DNA of 64,000 nucleotides, taken from Bog-756 sp963828385. GTDB taxonomy: Bacteria > Actinomycetota > Acidimicrobiia > Acidimicrobiales > RAAP-2. Location: positions 310,001 through 374,000 of the forward strand of contig CAWHEF010000002.1 of NCBI GenBank assembly GCA_963828385.1, written 5' to 3'. The translations under genes were made by a program, and so were the position numbers. A model generated the notes under the pieces. It saw only the letters and a list, made by a program, of their open reading frames with translations, was not told the DNA's origin and ran no database searches. This document shows positions 19,285-27,034 of the stretch, in pieces (within the stretch, counting starts at the first letter, position 1; each line of letters begins with the position of its first letter).

Positions 19285-19425
19285 GCCGAGCTGGCGTTCA
19301 ACCATCGGCATGAGCGCGGATTGGTACTGTCATAATCGTATAGGTGGAGTCTATGCTAAAGAGTAAGGCTGAGCTTGAGTTCAGGTCTTAAGGATGCCAA
19401 TTGGGCCAGCGGTGAATGGAACTAA

Positions 19426-19779
19426 GTGGGCAAATCTCGATTGAGACCTATTGAGAACAACGAGACCTCGGAGTTCGAGTCTATCGCCAACCGATTGATG
19501 GGAGGACGAAGAATTGTCGGGCGGCTCACGGTAACTGATAAGAGTATAGTATTCACCGCCAGATGGTTTTACTTGCTCGGGGGCAAGGGTTTTAAAATCG
19601 ACCGAAGCTCCGTGAGAAGAATACAACTGAGGCCCCCGGGATTAGAGGGCATGAAGCAGCATGGCCTCGTAGCACTCAAGCGGGCTCAGATTGAGATCAG
19701 CTTTGATGACAAGAAAGTGTTCCTCACGGCCCCGAACCCTGAGAAAGTAGTGAGCATTATGGACCGAGGCAGTCCCTGA
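19426..19779 (+). CDS. PH/GRAM-like domain protein behind the RHS gene
   Basis: The product is 117 aa, with GTG as the first possible start because a TAA stop lies just upstream. The strand pattern R-I-V-G-R-L-T-V-T-D-K-S-I-V-F-T followed by a lysine-rich turn, I-D-R-S-S-V-R-R-I-Q-L and a closing F-L-T-A-P-N-P-E-K-V helix resembles bacterial PH/GRAM domains, which bind proteins or lipids. There is no signal peptide, so it is cytoplasmic. Base composition is lower in G+C than the rest of the element, like the RHS tip. It could be a second immunity or accessory gene, or an unrelated passenger. Confidence 0.6.
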   Translation: MGKSRLRPIENNETSEFESIANRLMGGRRIVGRLTVTDKSIVFTARWFYLLGGKGFKIDRSSVRRIQLRPPGLEGMKQHGLVALKRAQIEISFDDKKVFLTAPNPEKVVSIMDRGSP

Positions 19780-20011
19780 TCCGACTCGGGCGCTCATCAG
19801 GACTCTCCTCCGGCGAGCCAGGATCGCTTGGGCCAGAGCAACTGGGTGGATCTGGATCTGTGTAGAGGAGATCCTCACACACCCTCCGAACCGTTGCCCG
19901 GGAGGATCCTCGTGCTGGTGGGCGAGCACTGGTGCCGGCAGCCGGCGGCCGCCGCAGGCAGGCCCGCCGGCGTCGCCGGCGATCCATTGGGGGTGATGGA
20001 GATCGATCTGG

Positions 20012-20287
20012 TCACTCGCCTGGTCGATGTCTCTCCTGTACGAGGGCATCCGTCGTCCGTTCCGCCAGCACCAGGATGCTCAGCGCCACGCCGTGCACGG
20101 CGGCGTCCTGTCCGTTGGCGAACAGGTTGCGGAGTCGGTCATGTGCGGTCTCGAGCTCGGCGAGCAGATCGCAGGCCGGTCCGTCGGGGAGACCGTCTGC
20201 GACGAGCTCGGCAACTTCGGCGACAGCGAGGGACGCCATCCCGAACGCCATGCAAGCGTCGAACCCTTCCTTGGTGACACGTGCCAT
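20012..20287 (-). CDS. Hypothetical helical protein of the AICE
   Basis: The product is 91 aa, starting at the ATG at 20287 (M-A-R-V-T-K-E-G-F-D-A), which has a GAGGAG ribosome-binding site seven bases upstream. A longer frame runs upstream to 20989 but overlaps the regulator gene. The sequence is predicted all-helical with Ala/Leu/Glu-rich amphipathic stretches (E-V-A-E-L-V-A-D-G, A-E-L-E-T-A-H-D-R-L-R-N). No known family was recognised. A 26-bp perfect palindrome lies about 80 bases upstream of its start and could control it. It follows the SARP-like gene in the same direction. Confidence 0.6.
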   Translation of the reverse strand: MARVTKEGFDACMAFGMASLAVAEVAELVADGLPDGPACDLLAELETAHDRLRNLFANGQDAAVHGVALSILVLAERTTDALVQERHRPGE

Positions 20288-20367
20288 GTACAGCTCCTCG
20301 ATGAACCGGGGTGCCCGGGCGCCTCGCTGCCCGTCGTCACCGTGTCGGTCGAGCGATCCCCCAAAAG

Positions 20368-20393
20368 GGGAGCGACGAGGCCTCGTCGCTCCC
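20368..20393. promoter_or_regulatory. 26-bp perfect palindrome in the AICE
   Basis: The left arm is GGGAGCGACGAGG and the right arm is its exact reverse complement with no spacer, centred at 20380/20381. It lies between the end of the SARP-like gene and the start of the small 91-aa gene. The lack of a loop favours a protein-binding operator, or an origin/transfer site, over a simple terminator. Which it is cannot be decided from sequence. Confidence 0.75.
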
Positions 20394-20676
20394 TGAGAGC
20401 CCAGTGCCGGGGAGCCGGGCCGGGTCCAGGGGGACCGATAGGTCCAGCGAGGGGAGCCACCGGGTCGGGAAGTGACAGCGAACGTTCTCGCGGTGGGTGG
20501 CTCCCGCAGCGGCCCTTGACGCGGCCCGAGGCGACCCGGCAACACCGGCCCGAACCGACCCGGGTGAGCGCCGAGCAGGGCCACAAACTCCCTGGTCAGG
20601 GAGAAAGGTAACAGTTTAGGTAACACCCCTCCTGCGAGCGTCTCGACCCGTGAGAACCGAGGAGGAGCGCAACGGG

Positions 20677-22272
20677 TCAGCCAGGCGGCACGGCCGCCCA
20701 GCCGAGGGTCCTGGCCTCTGCTTCGAGGTCTTGGACGTCGGCCGGGAAGATGGCGAGGGCGGCCCGGGCGGCCTCGAGGCGCCGGTCGAGCTCTCGTCGG
20801 CCACCGAGGGCCACTGCGACCCGCAGGTCGACCTTGCGCAGCGCCAGGTTGGACTCGGCACAGCACAGCCCCTGCGAGACGGCCTTCGCTGCCCGCTCGG
20901 GGTCGTCGAGTGCGAGACAGGCCACGGCCAGGTCGGTAGCGGTCGTCGTCACCTCGTCCTCGATGTCGTTGGCGGTCCCGACCGCCCACGAGAAGGGCGC
21001 GTTCTTCTTCCCGTCGAAACAGCCGTACAAGACCGGGCCACGCACCAAGGCGAGCGCTTCCTCGGCTCCGACGAGGTCGTCGTCGTGGCGGAGCGCTGTC
21101 TTGAACTGGTGCCAGTCGCAGAGCACCGAGGCGGTGAGCTCGTAGCGGTGGCGGTCGGTGACGACGACACCGGTCCCGAAGGCCTTGCGCAGCTCCACCA
21201 TGTACTTGCGGAAGGTGGCAGAGGTGATCGGCTGGCGACCGAGCCGCCAGATGGACTCCCGGAGCTGGACCGAGGTGAAGGTCCGTCCCGGGTTGAGCAC
21301 GAGGTAGACGATGAGCTCGAGGAGCGGCCCGGCGCGAACCGGGCGCTTGGTCCCTTGGATCTCGAGCCAGCCGAGGATCTTGACCACGATGGCTTGGCGG
21401 TCGGCCGGGAGTGCCAGGCCGGTGAGGAGCGGTGGGCCGGTGAGCACGACCCTGCCCTCGCGGTCGGCCCGGGCAAAGGCACGGCGTCGGCGGACAGCGA
21501 CGAGCGCCCCCGCGCCAGCGCCGAGCAGGACGAGGCCACCGAGGCCGGCGCCGACCACGACGCCCGTCGAGGAGCCTCCGGGATCGCCGCCGCCCTGAGG
21601 CGTGCTGGCACCTGTCGCTGTACGGGCGGTGTCTGGAAGGCGGGACGAGCCGCTGGGGGTCGTTCCAGCGGGTGCCGTCGAAGGCGCCGCCGAGGACGCC
21701 TCAGCCACGAAGGCGATGGGCTGCGGACTGAACGTCCAGGGGACGAAATCACCGCGCTCGTTGCCGAGGGTCTTGGTGAACGACGAAATCTGGAGCGTGG
21801 CAGAGGTCAGGGTGGCGCCGACGGGGAAGTACCAGCTGGCGTCGACGGCATTGCTCGCGGGTGGCTGGATCCCCGAGACGGCGCCGGCCGGTGTCGCGAG
21901 GGTTGCCGCGGTCGCGGGCATGGCGAGCGGGGTCGGGACGCCGGCGAACACGTAACTCGGGTGGAGGGCCACGTAGAAGTACGTCTGGCCGGGGGACAGC
22001 TGGTCGGCATCGGGGAGCTGAGACCCCTTCGCCACCTCGGCGGCGTCGATGGTGATGGTGGAGCTCTGACGGTTGCCCTCCGCGCTCGTCGCCGGCCAGG
22101 CGACCGGAGAGCCGGTCGGGACGAACTGTCTTCCGACAGGGGCGGTCCAGGCCGGACCGGCCCCGAGGCCGACGACGCAGACAGCGGCGCCGAACGTCAG
22201 GCCCATCAGCCATCTCGCCCCCTGGCCTCGTCGCACGCCCCGTATCTCAGCAGGGTCGGCAGCGTGCTGCAC
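20677..22272 (-). CDS. Membrane-spanning SARP/BTAD-like transcription factor
   Basis: The product is 531 aa, intact, with GTG start at 22272. The N-terminus has a hydrophobic segment (about 22-44, ending A-W-T-A) that reads as a signal anchor. An extracytoplasmic domain of about 190 residues and a Pro/Ser/Gly linker follow. A second helix (about 237-260, V-V-V-G-A-G-L-G-G-L-V-L-L) is followed by R-R-R-R. Residues 300-385 look like an OmpR/SARP winged helix (T-F-T-S-V-Q-L-R-E-S-I-W-R-L-G, then T-F-R-K-Y-M-V-E-L-R-K-A-F-G), and 385-520 resemble a bacterial transcriptional activation domain. The positive-inside rule puts the DNA-binding part in the cytosol. It is transcribed divergently from the transfer operon (101-base gap) and may control it. 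Confidence 0.75.
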   Translation of the reverse strand: MQHAADPAEIRGVRRGQGARWLMGLTFGAAVCVVGLGAGPAWTAPVGRQFVPTGSPVAWPATSAEGNRQSSTITIDAAEVAKGSQLPDADQLSPGQTYFYVALHPSYVFAGVPTPLAMPATAATLATPAGAVSGIQPPASNAVDASWYFPVGATLTSATLQISSFTKTLGNERGDFVPWTFSPQPIAFVAEASSAAPSTAPAGTTPSGSSRLPDTARTATGASTPQGGGDPGGSSTGVVVGAGLGGLVLLGAGAGALVAVRRRRAFARADREGRVVLTGPPLLTGLALPADRQAIVVKILGWLEIQGTKRPVRAGPLLELIVYLVLNPGRTFTSVQLRESIWRLGRQPITSATFRKYMVELRKAFGTGVVVTDRHRYELTASVLCDWHQFKTALRHDDDLVGAEEALALVRGPVLYGCFDGKKNAPFSWAVGTANDIEDEVTTTATDLAVACLALDDPERAAKAVSQGLCCAESNLALRKVDLRVAVALGGRRELDRRLEAARAALAIFPADVQDLEAEARTLGWAAVPPG

Positions 22273-22373
22273 AAGAAGTTTCAGGCGGGCTGCAGCTATT
22301 CGTCACCAGGTCTCCGCACACCCGTGCGAGAAGGGCCGGAGGTCCCGGCCACACCGACAGGAAGGAACCACCT

Positions 22374-22697
22374 ATGGCACTGCCCATCGACACCACGACC
22401 CTCACCGTCCTCTGCGGTGGAGCACCGACGGCGGTGGTCGACCGCGAGACGGGAGAGCACCGCACCAACCGGGACGGCGAGACCCTCTTCCGCACCGAGG
22501 TGATCGTCCTCGGCTCGGGCCGGGCGCTCGTGCTCCCCGTCCGGACCACCAAGGAGCCGAAAGGCCTCACCGCCGGTTCCCCGGTGCGGCTGACCGGCTT
22601 TTCGATCTCGACCTTTGTGGCACGAGACGGCGGCACCGGCGTCCTCTACGAGGCCGGTTCCATCGAGCCGGTCAAGGTCGGAAGGGAGGCGTCGTGA
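22374..22697 (+). CDS. Small conserved-looking AICE protein, first gene of transfer/replication operon
   Basis: The product is 107 aa, predicted all-beta (L-T-V-L-C-G-G-A-P-T-A-V-V-D, then A-L-V-L-P-V-R-T-T-K and S-P-V-R-L-T-G-F). An AGGAAGGAA site precedes the ATG. The size, the position in front of the TraB-like gene and the phrase 'N-R-D-G-E-T-L-F-R-T-E-V' match small proteins often found at this place in AICEs. Their role is unknown; a regulatory or OB-fold DNA-binding role is possible. The stop overlaps the next start (GTGA), indicating an operon. Confidence 0.7.
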   Translation: MALPIDTTTLTVLCGGAPTAVVDRETGEHRTNRDGETLFRTEVIVLGSGRALVLPVRTTKEPKGLTAGSPVRLTGFSISTFVARDGGTGVLYEAGSIEPVKVGREAS

Positions 22698-22819
22698 GGA
22701 TCCTGCTCCGCATGGGGATCGCGCTCGCCTTCGTGCTCGTCGTATTCGGCGCCTCGCTCAGCGCCCTGGCCGTGCTCGGCGCCCTGGCACTGCTCGACCG
22801 CGTGGAGCAGCGGTCATGA
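22694..22819 (+). CDS. 41-aa membrane peptide, spread-protein-like
   Basis: The GTG at 22694 overlaps the previous stop, and the TGA at 22817-22819 overlaps the next ATG, so three genes are translationally chained. The peptide (V-R-I-L-L-R-M-G-I-A-L-A-F-V-L-V-V-F-G-A) is one hydrophobic helix with a charged C-terminus (D-R-V-E-Q-R-S). Small membrane 'Spd' proteins that help plasmid spread in mycelia occupy similar places in actinomycete elements. That similarity is positional only. Confidence 0.65.
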   Translation: MRILLRMGIALAFVLVVFGASLSALAVLGALALLDRVEQRS

Positions 22820-24111
22820 GCACGAGCGACCGTCGCCACCTCGACCCCGTCGGCTGGGTGTTTCGCACAGCCTGGGGACGGCGTCTCGAGACCGGAGTAA
22901 CCCTCGCCATCACGGTGGCGAGGGTCATCCTGGTCCATCTGGTGGGCAGAACAACCGGGCTCTCGGTCCTCGCCGTCCTCGTGGTTGCCTTCGTCTTCTA
23001 TTGCCCGACCCGGACGTGGCTGGTCGACTTCACTCGGAAGGAACGCCTGGAACGCACGTGCACCCGGGCCTTTGCCGGGGCCGGGATCGAGGCCTCGGAC
23101 GCCCCGGCGGTCTTGGGCGCGCATCCGACGCCGTCGGGGATGGTGGTCAATCTCGGCCTCTCGCCCCGGTTGACGGCGACCGACCTGGCGGCGCGCTCTG
23201 AGCCGCTCGCCGTCGCCTTCGGGGCGGCAAGCGCCCGGGTGCGCCAGGACGCAGCGATGGCGGGCCGTGCCCAGCTCGTCCTCTCTTATCGGGACCCGCT
23301 CGCCGAGGGGCCGGTGCACTGGCCCTGGACCGGGATCGCACGGACCCAGCTCTGGTCGGGGCTGCCGCTCGGCATCGACGAGGACGACGCGTTGGTGACC
23401 CTCGACCTGGCCGGACACCATCTGCTGCTTGGCGGCGAGTCCGGGGCGGGCAAGTCCAACGCCCTGTCGCTCGTCGTGGCCGCCGCCGCGTTGGATCCCG
23501 CCACCGAGCTCTGGTGTTTCGACGGGAAGCTCGTCGAGCTCGCCCAGTGGCGGCGGTGCTGTCGCCGCTTCGTCGGGGCGGACGTGGCCGAAGCGAGCGG
23601 TGTGCTCTGTGAGCTCCGGGCTGAGATGGAGGACCGCTACCGCTGGATGCTCGAGCGTGGCCTGCGGAAGGTCGACCAGGGCACGGGCTGTGGCCTCGTC
23701 ATCGTCGTGATCGACGAGCTCGCCCTCTACCTCCAGGGGAAGTCGAAGGCCCGAGACGAGCTGGCCGAGGTGCTGCGGGACCTCGTCGCCCGGGGACGGG
23801 CAGCCGGGATCGTGGTGGTGGCCGCCACCCAGAAGCCGGCCGCCGACGTGGTGCCGACCGCCATCCGGGACCTGTTCGGCTACCGGCTGGCCCTGCGCTG
23901 TGCGACCCGGGACGCGTCGGACACTGTGCTCGGGGCCGGCTGGGCGGCCGAGGGCTACTCGGCTGCTGCGATCGATCCGGTCCAGCGCGGCATCGGGTAC
24001 CTGCTGGCCGAAGGGGGGCTGCCCCGCCGGATGCGCTACTTCCTCCTCGACGACGAACAGCTCGCTGTCGTGGCTCGCCGGGCCGAGCAGCTGCGGGGGA
24101 CGGCGCCATGA
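22816..24111 (+). CDS. FtsK/SpoIIIE-type conjugal DNA translocase (TraB-like)
   Basis: The product is 431 aa. Two N-terminal membrane helices (about 28-70) precede a cytoplasmic ATPase domain. Walker A is G-G-E-S-G-A-G-K-S-N near residues 206-215, Walker B is V-I-V-V-I-D-E-L near 294-301, and the sensor-type V-A-A-T-Q-K-P follows. In AICEs a single FtsK-like hexamer moves double-stranded DNA to the recipient, replacing a whole secretion apparatus. The ATG overlaps the preceding stop and its own stop overlaps the rep start (ATGA), so it lies in a tight operon. The family's small C-terminal DNA-recognition helix is not clearly visible. Confidence 0.87.
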   Translation: MSTSDRRHLDPVGWVFRTAWGRRLETGVTLAITVARVILVHLVGRTTGLSVLAVLVVAFVFYCPTRTWLVDFTRKERLERTCTRAFAGAGIEASDAPAVLGAHPTPSGMVVNLGLSPRLTATDLAARSEPLAVAFGAASARVRQDAAMAGRAQLVLSYRDPLAEGPVHWPWTGIARTQLWSGLPLGIDEDDALVTLDLAGHHLLLGGESGAGKSNALSLVVAAAALDPATELWCFDGKLVELAQWRRCCRRFVGADVAEASGVLCELRAEMEDRYRWMLERGLRKVDQGTGCGLVIVVIDELALYLQGKSKARDELAEVLRDLVARGRAAGIVVVAATQKPAADVVPTAIRDLFGYRLALRCATRDASDTVLGAGWAAEGYSAAAIDPVQRGIGYLLAEGGLPRRMRYFLLDDEQLAVVARRAEQLRGTAP

Positions 24112-25520
24112 GGGCGGCCGATCTCGGGCACGAGAGCCGGACCGTCGAGGGGATCCTCGCCCGGCTGCACCGCCCCGGCGGCACAGACGCCTTCTCGGCC
24201 CAGGTACGGGCGGCCCGGTGCTGCCGGCGTCCGGTGCGGCTGTCGGGCACAGTGACCGGTCCGACGAGCGAGGGCGGACGCGTCCGTTTCGACACCCGGT
24301 CGCTGCCCGACGGCGTGTTGTTGAAGGCGTGCGGCACGAGACGGGAGACCCTCTGTCCGCCCTGCGCCTCCCTCTACCGCGGGGATGCCTTCGCCCTCGT
24401 AGCGGCTGGCCTACGCGGTGGGAAGGGGATCCCCGATGAGATCGCGGAGCACCCCGCCGTCCTCCTCACCCTCACCGCCCCGAGCTTCGGCGCCGTCCAC
24501 CGGAGACGGCCCGACGGGACCTGTCACCCCTTCGGCCGGCGCTGTCCCCACGGGGTGTCGCTCACCTGCGGCAAGCACCACGACGAGGACGACGAGGCCC
24601 TGGGCCAGGCCCTCTGTCCCGACTGCTACGACTACGAGGGCGCGGTCGTGTTCAACGCCGGGATCTCCGAGCTCTGGCGGAGGACCATGATCTACGGACT
24701 CCGGGAGCTCGGGTCCTTGGTGGGCATGAGCGCCCGAGCAGCGGCGCGCACGCTGCGGCTCTCCTACGTCAAGGTGGCAGAGCCCCAGCGCCGGGGTTCG
24801 GTCCACCTCCACGCGCTGGTCCGGGTCGATGCCCGCGGTGATGAGACCGGTCCTGCGCCCGACGGCATCGACGCCGACATGCTGGCCGCGGCGCTCCGGG
24901 TCGCGGCCCCGAAGGTGAGCACGCCGGCACCGGGCGGCGGCAACGATCGCCGCTTGGCGTGGGGAGGCCAAGTCGATGCCGCCGTGGTCACCGAGGTGGA
25001 CGACGGGAGGCGTCGGGCCGCCGCCTATCTCGGCAAGTACGCGACGAAGAGCTCCGACGAAAATGGGGTGCTGGATCACCGGTTGCGTGTGGGAGCAGCC
25101 AGGGTCGGTGGGCTCCCGACCCACCTACGTGCGCTGGTCGAGACGGCGTGGGCGCTCGGCGACCGACCCGATCTCGCCGAGCTCCACCTGCACCTCTGGG
25201 CCCACACCTGCGGCTACCGCGGGCACTTCCTCACGAAGTCGAGGTTCTACTCGACGACGTTCGGAGCCCTGCGAGCCGAACGCCAACTCTGGTGTCTCGC
25301 CGCGCGTCACGACAGCCCGGAGGATGCCAAGGCGATCAACGACGAAGAGGAGATCCGCGAGTGGCGCTACGAGGGCGCCGGCTACCTGACGGCTGGCGAC
25401 GCCTGCCTGGCGCGGAACCTGGAAGACGAGGTCACGCTCGGCCGGTTCGTCGACCGCGAGGGGGATCGATCCACGAAGCTGCCCGAGGAGACCTGGGACC
25501 CAGCGAGGGTGACGTCATGA
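24108..25520 (+). CDS. Rolling-circle replication initiator (RepSA-like, HUH-type)
   Basis: The product is 470 aa. The N-terminal half has a cysteine-rich zinc-binding part (C-G-T-R-R-E-T-L-C-P-P-C, H-P-F-G-R-R-C-P-H-G, C-P-D-C-Y-D-Y) common in actinomycete Rep proteins. The HUH metal motif is R-G-S-V-H-L-H-A-L-V-R-V around residues 222-233. A downstream A-A-Y-L-G-K-Y-A-T-K segment supplies the Tyr expected of the nicking helix. The C-terminal region includes S-R-F-Y-S-T-T-F-G-A-L-R. It would nick the element's origin to start rolling-circle replication after excision. It overlaps the TraB-like gene by four bases and the excisionase gene by four. Confidence 0.85.
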   Translation: MRAADLGHESRTVEGILARLHRPGGTDAFSAQVRAARCCRRPVRLSGTVTGPTSEGGRVRFDTRSLPDGVLLKACGTRRETLCPPCASLYRGDAFALVAAGLRGGKGIPDEIAEHPAVLLTLTAPSFGAVHRRRPDGTCHPFGRRCPHGVSLTCGKHHDEDDEALGQALCPDCYDYEGAVVFNAGISELWRRTMIYGLRELGSLVGMSARAAARTLRLSYVKVAEPQRRGSVHLHALVRVDARGDETGPAPDGIDADMLAAALRVAAPKVSTPAPGGGNDRRLAWGGQVDAAVVTEVDDGRRRAAAYLGKYATKSSDENGVLDHRLRVGAARVGGLPTHLRALVETAWALGDRPDLAELHLHLWAHTCGYRGHFLTKSRFYSTTFGALRAERQLWCLAARHDSPEDAKAINDEEEIREWRYEGAGYLTAGDACLARNLEDEVTLGRFVDREGDRSTKLPEETWDPARVTS

Positions 25521-25819
25521 CGCTTTCGCTCCCTGCCGACGTGAAGCCGTTGTCGTGGGCGGCGGAGCAGCTCGGGATCGGAGTTTCCACCGCTTACCGC
25601 CTGGTGGGCACCGGTCAGATCCCCGGTGCCTTCAAGGTTGGCGGCCAGTGGCGGATCTCCGTTCCGCGTTTTCGTGCCGAGGTGCACGGGCTTCGCCGGG
25701 CAGTACAGGTCGCTGGACAATCCCTTGAGACTGAGGATCAGCTGCCAATGCCCGGCCCAGCGCGTTGGCCAGATCGCGATCCCGGCGCTCAAGCGCGTGG
25801 GCGTACACCCGCAGGGTGA
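25517..25819 (+). CDS. Excisionase/MerR-type helix-turn-helix protein (Xis)
   Basis: The product is 100 aa. The first 55 residues are a DNA-binding wing-helix of the excisionase family (L-S-W-A-A-E-Q-L-G-I-G-V-S-T-A-Y-R-L-V, then I-P-G-A-F-K-V-G-G-Q-W-R-I). The tail after R-A-E-V is Pro/Arg-rich and overlaps the convergent integrase gene by nearly 190 bases, so the functional end may be nearer residue 70. The start overlaps the rep stop (ATGA). It is expected to bend DNA at the att sites and drive the integrase toward excision. Confidence 0.85.
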   Translation: MTLSLPADVKPLSWAAEQLGIGVSTAYRLVGTGQIPGAFKVGGQWRISVPRFRAEVHGLRRAVQVAGQSLETEDQLPMPGPARWPDRDPGAQARGRTPAG

Positions 25820-26883
25820 TCGAGGGATCGGCATGCCCGAGCCGGCTGCCGACGGTGACGGGGTCGAAGCCGGACGCGATGGCCTGGGTGGCTGAGAAGT
25901 GCCGCAACGCGTGGAGATGGGTGTCGACACCGGCGCGCTTGGCGACCTTGGCGGTGAACTGGGTGACGACCGTCGGACGAATGGGTTCGAGGCCGACCGG
26001 CGAGCGCGAGAAGAGGTAGCCGTCGGGGAGCACGTGGAGATCGAGGTCGGCCGCCAACCGCTGGACCCGCCGGCGATGGGCGTCGAGGACGGTGAGACTG
26101 AGCTCATCGAGGCCGATGGCGCGCTCCTGGTGGGTCTTCGTGTCCTTGACGTCCCAGCCTCCACCCTCGACCTCGTAGACCGACCGTTCGATAGTGAGGG
26201 TGGAAAGACCCCAGTTCACGTCCGACCAGCGCAGCCCGCACAGCTCACCCCTTCTTGCTCCTGTGGTAGCAGCCAGGGTGAGCAAGGCTGCGAGCGTCGG
26301 ATCGTCCTCTTCCGCGACAGACAGGAGCCGGCGCACCTCTTGGAGGGATGGCGCAGCGATCCGCTTGGTGCGAACCTCGGGAGGCTGGGCTCGTCGGGAG
26401 ACATTGCGGTCGACCAGGTCCCACCGCTCTGCCTGATGGAGGGCGGCGCCGATGAGGGCATGGACTCGCCGCACGCTCGCAGGAGCGTTTCCCTTGGCGG
26501 TGAGCTTGGCATAGAGGCGGTCGAGGTCGCGGGCGGTGAGTTTGGTGAGGCGGAGGTGCCCCAGTTCGGGACGGACGATCCGGTTGGCGATGTCGTGGTA
26601 CTTGCGCAACGTCGTGGGGGAGCGCCCGACCATCTTGCAGTGCTCGAGCCACTGGTCGAGGAGCTGGTTCAACGTCGTGCAGCCGGTGACCATGCGACCG
26701 GTGTCGACCTGGGCCACCAGCTTGGCCAGGGCGCGATCGGCGACGCCGTGCGCCGGAGCCCTTGCGGCTGTCGCCCGTGCGGACCGTCCTCGTGATCTGG
26801 ATGGGACTGCCGGTCGGCCGCCGGCCCGCGTACACGCGCAATCGCCACACCCCCGGCGAGACCTCGGTCTTGGTGCCCTTCAC
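25632..26883 (-). CDS. Tyrosine site-specific integrase of the AICE (one frameshift)
   Basis: About 416 aa after joining two frames. The first 45 residues (starting M-K-G-T-K-T-E-V) lie in another frame. A single extra base near 26740-26743 shifts it, and removing it gives R-A-D-R-A-L-A-K-L-V-A-Q-V-D in continuity. The core-binding domain has T-L-N-Q-L-L-D-Q-W-L. The catalytic set is complete: Arg in T-G-A-R-R-G-E-L-C-G-L-R-W, H-x-L-R-H as H-A-L-R-H-F-S-A-T, G-H near L-G-H-A-D-P-S-I-T, and Tyr in R-V-Y-A-H-A-L. It sits beside the tRNA-Lys att site, as expected. A frame from an internal start still covers the whole catalytic domain, so partial activity is conceivable. Confidence 0.9.
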
Positions 26884-26958
26884 GGATCAAAGTGTAGCCG
26901 AAAAGTAGCCGCGAGACCCGTCTGGCACCCCTGAATCAGCCAGAAAGTGCCCCTGATC

Positions 26959-27034
26959 TGGTGGGCCGTGCGAGTCTCGATCTCGCCACCTTGGGATTAA
27001 AAGTCCCCTGCTCTACCCGATGAGCTAACGGCCC
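26959..27034 (-). tRNA. tRNA-Lys (anticodon UUU)
   Basis: The minus strand folds into a full cloverleaf: acceptor GGGCCGT/ACGGCCC, D-arm with AGCTCA and GGTAGAGC, anticodon stem GGGGA/TCCC with loop CTTTTAA, T-stem GCGAG/CTCGC with a 7-base loop, discriminator A at 26962 and an encoded CCA at 26959-26961. It is the only complete copy of the sequence repeated at 5.47, 7.60 and 13.56 kb, and it is the integration target of the element. The 3' half may have been donated by the element itself. Confidence 0.95.
26960..27006 (-). repeat. att site (right end) of the AICE, copy D within tRNA-Lys
   Basis: These 47 bases are identical to 13560-13606 and extend from the CCA end through the anticodon stem. 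The integrase gene ends its upstream region only about 75 bases away, the standard int-att arrangement. Confidence 0.92.

Larger units (their letters stand above)
13560..27006. mobile_element. AICE-type integrative element in tRNA-Lys(UUU), about 13.4 kb
   Basis: The element is bounded by perfect 47-bp direct repeats of the tRNA-Lys 3' end. From right to left it carries a tyrosine integrase, an excisionase, a replication initiator, an FtsK/TraB-like DNA translocase, two small overlapping ORFs and a divergent SARP-like regulator. A RHS cargo locus fills the left end. Int, Xis, Rep and a single TraB-type translocase, without a type IV secretion system, form the core gene set of actinomycete integrative conjugative elements such as pSAM2. 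No NUDIX or KorSA/GntR-type regulator was recognised; the membrane SARP-like protein occupies the place of a regulator. The integrase carries a frameshift, so current mobility is uncertain. Confidence 0.85.

Noticed and set aside
19828..20277. Plus-strand 149-codon frame downstream of the PH-like gene
   Set aside because: It lies mostly antisense to the 91-aa gene, which has a strong ribosome-binding site; Arg/Pro-rich with no motif.
20650..22503. 617-codon plus-strand frame opposite the SARP-like gene
   Set aside because: It is the antisense of a clear winged-helix protein and runs through the divergent promoter region; no motif.
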